Below are positions 1-4,450 of a stretch of 6,774 nt of DNA, in pieces. How positions within the stretch are numbered: position 1 is the first letter of the stretch; each line of letters starts with the position of its first letter. The stretch comes from Clostridia bacterium (GTDB lineage: Bacteria > Bacillota > Clostridia > Oscillospirales > CAG-272), in assembly GCA_017556845.1 (NCBI GenBank), contig JAFYMA010000180.1, positions 1 through 6,774 on the forward strand, given 5' to 3'. The notes beneath the pieces were generated by a model. That model searched no databases. It saw only the letters and a list, made by a program, of their open reading frames with translations, and was not told the DNA's origin. Position numbers and translations under genes: made by a program.

Positions 1-208
1 GCTAATAGCGGTTTACTACGGAGTAGGATAGATATTACCAACGAGATTAAACTGTAAGCTTATTATAACAATCACACCAGAACCATTGCGAATACTATGG
101 TTTTATGGTATAATGAATAAAATAACTTGAATTATTAAAATATTGGGTGTAAACACAATATCTATTAGTTATAAAAAGCTATGGAAACTATCTATCGACC
201 GTGACATG
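1..208. other. left-edge intergenic region without a supportable gene
   Basis: No convincing coding region is visible. One forward frame is open from the window edge to a TAA at 55-57 (18 codons). It could be the last codons of a gene lying to the left, but there is nothing recognisable in it. A weak hairpin lies at 140-161 (ATATTG paired with CAATAT, with unpaired bases inside) and has no T tract, so it is not a terminator. The region's only firm signal is the promoter at 86-114, listed separately. Confidence 0.4.
86..114 (+). promoter_or_regulatory. sigma-A-type promoter with extended -10, no clear downstream gene
   Basis: The -35 box is TTGCGA at 86-91 and the -10 box is TATAAT at 109-114, separated by exactly 17 bases. 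A TG at 106-107 forms the extended -10 element TGnTATAAT. Transcription would start near 121 and run rightwards, towards the 3' end of the leftward-reading dockerin gene. No ORF with a ribosome binding site follows. The product would be a short untranslated RNA or an antisense transcript, or the match is fortuitous in AT-rich DNA. Confidence 0.5.
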
Positions 209-262
209 AAAAAACCGACCTCCCAATCGTTAGATTTTTGGTCTAACTTTTGGGGGTCGGTT
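209..262 (-). terminator. intrinsic terminator of the dockerin-protein gene
   Basis: Read on the minus strand, AACCGACC (255-262) pairs with GGTCGGTT (213-220). The stem continues through CCC/GGG, with one bulged base, to an inner GTTAGA/TCTAAC stem and a short A-rich loop. Six T residues (209-214 in complement) end the structure. It begins about 24 bases after the stop codon of the gene at 286-3423. On the plus strand the hairpin has no T tract, so it should act mainly leftwards. Confidence 0.9.
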
Positions 263-285
263 CAGCTTTCGGGATATTTGAGTTA

Positions 286-3200
286 TTACTTTGTGATCAG
301 TTCAACGAGAACTACAAGATCCTGTATATCTATTATATCGTCGTCATTAAGCATTGCAAGATTTTTTCTTATTTTGGCAGTAGGATCAGCCAGATATTTT
401 TTTAAACGAATTATATCGCATACGTTTACGACGCCGTCTCCGTTTACATCGCCCATCGTGCCGTTTTGCATTACCGTGAACGTACGGCTTTGTCCGCCTG
501 ACATATCAATATTGTATGCAAAGCTATACGTTCCATCCTCGTCGTAATAAACTTGATAACCGTCGTAACCGTTGTTTCCGGTGTCGTATTTCACATATTC
601 ACCGTTAACGATCTCGTACAGTCCGTCTATAACGTAGCTGTCAAAGCCGTAAATGCGGACAACTGCGTGATTATCGCCTCCCGAAATAGTGAATTCAGCC
701 ATACCGTTGTTCGATCTAACACTCGGTAAAAAAGGTTCTGAAATATCTTTGCCCTCTGTAACGGTGAGCTTATAAGGATCAAGACAAGAGTCGTTTCTTA
801 CGTTAAGAACGCTTGTTATATCCGTATCATCAGGATCGCCCCACGGGAGCAAAACTGCGTCAATTGAAATAACGTCGCCCTTTTTAAGCGTAACAGCACC
901 TAAATCAAGTGTCAGAGCACCGTAATTCATATTGTTAAGATAGGTATTTTTCAAAACAAATCTTCCGCTGTACGCTTTGCCGTTTACGGTGATGCTGTGA
1001 TTTTTTATCATCAGTGCCATATTCGTGACCTGATATGACGTTCCTTGACGTTGATAGTAGCAAAAGAACGGAGCGTTATCTCCGAGCGTTATATAATCAA
1101 CTGTGCTTGTGTCATATGCAAGAGATTTTTTTGCTACTTTATTGTTTTCGTCAAGATAGCTCAGTGACTGATAGAAAACGTGCCTGCCGTCGAAGGAAAC
1201 GAAGGAAAAATCACGTTTGAAGTTGCTGAAGCTGACGTCTTCAAGCACTGTCAGCTTGATTTGATAATTAGTACGTGTTTCATCAGTCTGCGGTAACTCT
1301 ATATGCTTGTATTCCGCCTTGATTTTGCCGTCGTCTGAAATGTATTCCATGTCTATATCGGCGTAAAGAGGACCTGCGCTGTGTATTTTTGCATTCTGTG
1401 TTTCTGATTTATAGCTCTTACCGCTTGAGTCTGTATATTTTAAAAAGTATATCTGACCGCCGCTGTAATGCTGTGGCTGATCTTCCCAAAGCGCACCCGA
1501 CAATGCACGGAAGTCGGGAAGCGTCCAGCCGTCCTTTCCGTTTACAAAGTAAGGTGATATGCAGTTTGTTTCAGAAACGCCCATCGAAAGATGATAATAT
1601 GAAACGAAGAATTTAATAGATGAAAGCTGCTTTAAAGGATATTTTCCCCAATGCTGATAAAGGTTAATGACGGTAAAGGTCTTTTCCTCGCCTGCATTCA
1701 AAGCTAAAGGAAAATATATCTCGCCGAATGAAGTATCATCGGGATAATAAACGTTTTCTTCAAACTCACCGCAGAAGTTTTTGCACACCTCAACGGGAAT
1801 AGGAAGCAGATCTTTATTTTCATCAATGACTGCACCTGATTCAAGACTTCCGTGTATAGTGTGGCTCTTGATATAAATGTGTCTGTTATAGCTGTCACCT
1901 GTGACGGTTATCGGAATAAAATAGTATCTGTTGGGATAATTGTAGTATGCGGTATTAAAGCCCATACCGTCCACGTTAAAAACATAAGCACCGGTATACG
2001 GATCGTAGTGCGAATAAGATGCGCCGCTTACGTTTGCATTTACTTTTATATTATCATTTGTGAGAGGATTTCTTTCAATATACGCCTCTTCATTGAATGA
2101 TGCAAAATCGTGCGTTTCATCGTTATACACGCGTGTGCTTAATTTTATCTCCTGACCGCTTGAAAGATAATTAATACTCAAATATCTGTTTATAACGTAA
2201 TATCCGTTAACAATCTCGACGGAGATATTACCCATATTATCTCCGTTCGGTACGATAAATCCTATAACGCCTGCGTCGGTATCAAATGCCGCAGTAACGA
2301 GGGAGGTCATTTTTCCGCTGACAGACGTATAAACGGCAGATGGATCTGAAAGGAGAACCCTTGAAACGCTTGATACCGGGATCTTGGTCTGTACACCGAC
2401 TGAGCGTATGTCGCTTACATTCTCATCGGCAATAAACCGAAGCTCGTCGTGTAGCTTTTCGGAATACGTGTGGAACGTACGCTCAAATTTTACAGTAGGC
2501 TTTGCAATCGTTGCCTTTACTGCTTTAAGTGCGGAAACGCTTATCGTTTCGTTTACTTCTTTTCCGCAGTCGATCCTTATTCCTCTTACGTTTCCGGTGT
2601 AGTTCGGCAGATGGCTTATCGGTATTGTATAAGTGCCTGACTGACCGGGTGTTATTTTGAAGCTTACACATTGCTCTGCTGTGAACGTGCCAACTGCATC
2701 AGTATAGAAGTAGATTGCACAGCTGTCGGATGCTTGGCTTTTTATTGTTATTTGTATCGCATTGTAGCTTTCTGTTGAAAAGTTTATATTCGTATTGAAG
2801 CAAAACGGGTCTGTTACGTCGGTTACCTTGTAAGACAGGGTGTTATTTCTGCAGGTGACGTTGGATACCATATATCCCGACCAGTATCTTGTTCTCGTAT
2901 TGAGCAAATTGTATGATTGGCTTGAAAGCGTTATGCTGTCATCCTGGATATTCTGACCTAGAATGTGCACATCGTAGTAGTAGTATCCAAGTCTGAATGA
3001 ATTAAAATACGGTACTGCATTTGAATTTGAAGCAAAGGAAAGACCTGAAGAGGATTCAAAATACGCATCGGACGAATCAGTAAAATACGGTGTCCCGCTT
3101 TTGTTTTTAAATGATGAGATCAGCTTATTTGAAGTGGCAAGGTTATACGTTGCCGTAAAGGAGTTGTTTTCGATCTGAAGAGCGAGTCTTTGCGGAGAAT

Positions 3201-3423
3201 CGTATCTCACTTGAACACCGTTTTTAACAGAATTTGCATACTGTATTGCATTGTCCCAGCCGATTGAGGCATCTTTGCTGTCAACAACGGATTCTAAGCC
3301 GGCGTCTTCTGTGTTTTGTGTCGTTGCTTTAAGGCTCGTATATGCAATCGCGGGAGAAGCAAACAGAAATGACGCTATAATTACAGAAGAAATTATCCCC
3401 TTTATATTCGTTATGTGTTTCAT
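286..3423 (-). CDS. secreted dockerin-bearing protein of unknown catalytic class
   Basis: This is an exported 1045-residue protein. Residues 1-27 are a Sec signal peptide: a KxxxxxK n-region, a hydrophobic core around 10-22, and an A-I-A cleavage site before Tyr28. Residues about 205-300 have the alternating strand pattern of a carbohydrate-binding-type jelly roll, including a GxIRxxxID-like segment near 277-286. Residues about 310-880 are beta-rich, with many Tyr and Trp, and I do not assign them to a family. Residues about 905-985 form another beta segment. Residues 991-1045 are a type I dockerin: loop 1 is canonical (D992, N994, D996, N1000, D1003), while loop 2 has Met1024 in place of the first Asp. 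The ATG follows AAGGAGG (3431-3437) by 7 bases, and two TAA codons end the gene. Dockerins bind cohesins on scaffoldins, so I infer attachment to a cellulosome- or amylosome-like complex and a role on plant or host polysaccharide. The body could be an enzyme or a binding protein. Eleven cysteines are spread through the chain. Confidence 0.9.
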   Translation of the reverse strand: MKHITNIKGIISSVIIASFLFASPAIAYTSLKATTQNTEDAGLESVVDSKDASIGWDNAIQYANSVKNGVQVRYDSPQRLALQIENNSFTATYNLATSNKLISSFKNKSGTPYFTDSSDAYFESSSGLSFASNSNAVPYFNSFRLGYYYYDVHILGQNIQDDSITLSSQSYNLLNTRTRYWSGYMVSNVTCRNNTLSYKVTDVTDPFCFNTNINFSTESYNAIQITIKSQASDSCAIYFYTDAVGTFTAEQCVSFKITPGQSGTYTIPISHLPNYTGNVRGIRIDCGKEVNETISVSALKAVKATIAKPTVKFERTFHTYSEKLHDELRFIADENVSDIRSVGVQTKIPVSSVSRVLLSDPSAVYTSVSGKMTSLVTAAFDTDAGVIGFIVPNGDNMGNISVEIVNGYYVINRYLSINYLSSGQEIKLSTRVYNDETHDFASFNEEAYIERNPLTNDNIKVNANVSGASYSHYDPYTGAYVFNVDGMGFNTAYYNYPNRYYFIPITVTGDSYNRHIYIKSHTIHGSLESGAVIDENKDLLPIPVEVCKNFCGEFEENVYYPDDTSFGEIYFPLALNAGEEKTFTVINLYQHWGKYPLKQLSSIKFFVSYYHLSMGVSETNCISPYFVNGKDGWTLPDFRALSGALWEDQPQHYSGGQIYFLKYTDSSGKSYKSETQNAKIHSAGPLYADIDMEYISDDGKIKAEYKHIELPQTDETRTNYQIKLTVLEDVSFSNFKRDFSFVSFDGRHVFYQSLSYLDENNKVAKKSLAYDTSTVDYITLGDNAPFFCYYQRQGTSYQVTNMALMIKNHSITVNGKAYSGRFVLKNTYLNNMNYGALTLDLGAVTLKKGDVISIDAVLLPWGDPDDTDITSVLNVRNDSCLDPYKLTVTEGKDISEPFLPSVRSNNGMAEFTISGGDNHAVVRIYGFDSYVIDGLYEIVNGEYVKYDTGNNGYDGYQVYYDEDGTYSFAYNIDMSGGQSRTFTVMQNGTMGDVNGDGVVNVCDIIRLKKYLADPTAKIRKNLAMLNDDDIIDIQDLVVLVELITK

Positions 3424-3494
3424 TGAAGATCCTCCTTTTTTCGCTTCACTTCAATAATACATTGAAATTTGTTAATTTGCAAGATATAAAACAT
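3420..3494 (-). CDS. possible 24-residue leader peptide, translationally coupled to the dockerin gene
   Basis: An ATG at 3494-3492 is preceded by AAGGAG (3500-3505) at a 5-base spacing. It opens 24 sense codons ending in a TGA that overlaps the ATG of the dockerin-protein gene (ATGA). The Shine-Dalgarno sequence of the large gene (3431-3437) lies inside codons 19-21 of the small ORF. This is the usual geometry of translational coupling. The peptide starts MFYILQ and ends in a basic stretch, KRKKEDLQ. It has no runs of one amino acid that would suggest attenuation, and I know no family for it. The ORF is short and the region AT-rich, so chance is possible. Confidence 0.4.
   Translation of the reverse strand: MFYILQINKFQCIIEVKRKKEDLQ
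3431..3437 (-). promoter_or_regulatory. strong Shine-Dalgarno site of the dockerin gene
   Basis: AAGGAGG on the minus strand lies 7 bases before the ATG at 3423-3421. This fixes the start at an ATG followed directly by a complete signal peptide. The site sits within the putative leader ORF, so ribosomes reading that ORF would cover it. Confidence 0.85.
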
Positions 3495-3633
3495 TTTTTC
3501 TCCTTTTTGCACAAGCAAAGCTTAAATTTTATGTTGAAAACCAACAATATTATGTTTTTGCGAAATGAAAAAATATACAAAACTAACAAAATGTAAATAT
3601 AACGATTGCAGTGCCCATTTACCGACGATTTTA

Positions 3634-3662
3634 AATATATGATAGATTTGGACATTTTTAAA
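3634..3662 (-). promoter_or_regulatory. weak candidate promoter for the dockerin gene
   Basis: On the minus strand, TTTAAA (3657-3662) and TATATT (3634-3639) are 17 bases apart. The -10 box matches consensus at five positions and the -35 at four. It would give a leader of about 200 bases before the large gene. In such AT-rich DNA this is only the best candidate I found, and other start sites closer to the gene are possible. Confidence 0.2.
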
Positions 3663-3670
3663 TGTTACAA
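3648..3670. repeat. inverted repeat between the divergent genes, possible operator
   Basis: ACATTT (3652-3657) and AAATGT (3660-3665) are perfect inverted arms around a TT centre. Outside them, TTG (3648-3650) and CAA (3668-3670) continue the symmetry with a one-base offset. It overlaps the candidate start signals of both divergent genes, which is where a repressor or activator site would be expected. No known regulator consensus is recognised. Confidence 0.3.
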
Positions 3671-3671
3671 T
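3663..3671 (+). promoter_or_regulatory. candidate extended -10 promoter of the 227-residue membrane protein gene
   Basis: TGTTACAAT fits the extended -10 form TGnTAnAAT. No good -35 box lies 16-18 bases upstream, although extended -10 promoters can work without one. Transcription would start near 3678, giving a short leader of about 22 bases that still includes the ribosome binding site. Confidence 0.3.
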
Positions 3672-3699
3672 TAATCAAAACGTTGAAAGGTGATCGCAG

Positions 3700-4383
3700 T
3701 TGAAAAAAATAATAAATTGGTTCAAGGAATACGGATATTATTATAAAATACATTTTATTATAGGTGCATTTGCACTTTTGATGGCTGTAATTATTACAAT
3801 TCAAGTGGTAACAAAGGTTGATTATGACATATACGTAACGTATCTCGGGCCGATAGCTCACAATACAGATTCACTTGACTCTATAGAAAAAGCGATGATA
3901 TCGACTTTGGATGATGATCTTAAAAAAGAGGTAAAGGAAATTTCAATAAGAGATATAGTGTATCTCAATACAGAGCTGTTTTCTGAAAGCCGTGATAATG
4001 ATATGTTTGTTTCGGCAACATCAAACAGCGATGCTGTAAAGCTTTTGAATAACGAGATCGCAGTAGGAGATTCATATATCTATATTATTGATAAAGAGCA
4101 GTATGATAAGATAAAGCTCACAGGAGCATTGTCGAAGCTGTCAGACGTCCTTACGGATGTTCCGTCTTATGCGGACGTATACGGTATTCCGCTGAAAAAA
4201 ACTCCGTTCGGACAGAGCTTTGCGTGTTTTGCAAATTACCGCGAGGATATGATATTATGCCTTCGTGCAAATACGGCGGACAGTGCGGTTTCGGCTCTGA
4301 AAGGCTCAGAAACAGTTCAAGCGGAATTTGATCTTCATAGAAAGGTTTTTGAAAGCATCGTCAATTATATTCCCGAGAAATGA
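3700..4383 (+). CDS. single-pass membrane-anchored protein of unknown function
   Basis: This is a 227-residue protein. Its N-terminus is short and basic with aromatics (KKIINWFKEYGYYYK). One transmembrane helix spans about residues 18-38, and a soluble domain of about 190 residues follows. The positive-inside pattern places the soluble domain outside the cell. The TTG start is supported by a Shine-Dalgarno stretch AAAGGTGATC (3686-3695), and an in-frame TGA at 3691-3693 excludes any earlier start. The next Met, residue 28, is inside the helix. The body alternates strands and helices (for example strand YIYII near 126-130, followed by DKEQYDKI), compatible with an alpha/beta domain. From memory it resembles a type of small one-helix protein common in Clostridia, sometimes with a binding-protein-like outer domain, but I cannot name a family. 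It is divergent from the dockerin gene and convergent with the pseudo-ATPase gene. Confidence 0.85.
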   Translation: MKKIINWFKEYGYYYKIHFIIGAFALLMAVIITIQVVTKVDYDIYVTYLGPIAHNTDSLDSIEKAMISTLDDDLKKEVKEISIRDIVYLNTELFSESRDNDMFVSATSNSDAVKLLNNEIAVGDSYIYIIDKEQYDKIKLTGALSKLSDVLTDVPSYADVYGIPLKKTPFGQSFACFANYREDMILCLRANTADSAVSALKGSETVQAEFDLHRKVFESIVNYIPEK

Positions 4384-4399
4384 TATAACGTGCGATAAT

Positions 4400-4440
4400 A
4401 AAAAAACATCTCTCCTGCTTTACAAGAGAGATGTTTTTTT
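4400..4440. terminator. bidirectional intrinsic terminator between convergent genes
   Basis: CATCTCTC (4407-4414) pairs with GAGAGATG (4426-4433) around an 11-base loop. A7 (4400-4406) and T7 (4434-4440) flank the stem, so either strand gives a hairpin followed by a T tract. It lies 17 bases after the plus-strand stop at 4383 and 10 bases beyond the minus-strand stop at 4451, serving both genes. Confidence 0.95.
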
Positions 4441-4450
4441 ATGCTGTATT

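Noticed and set aside
1..57. Open frame from the left edge to a TAA, possible C-terminus of an outside gene
   Set aside because: Only 18 codons, with nothing recognisable and no terminator after it. An open run of this length is expected by chance.
140..161. Hairpin ATATTG/CAATAT
   Set aside because: Short AT-rich stem with unpaired bases and no T tract. Not a credible terminator or riboswitch by itself.
143..547. 134-codon forward ORF from a TTG
   Set aside because: It has no ribosome binding site, crosses the terminator and overlaps the end of the well-supported dockerin domain on the other strand. It reads as a shadow frame.
3446..3655. 69-codon minus-strand ORF upstream of the dockerin gene
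   Set aside because: Lys/Ile/Phe-rich composition typical of translated AT-rich intergenic DNA, with no convincing ribosome binding site. The 24-codon ORF in another frame has better signals.
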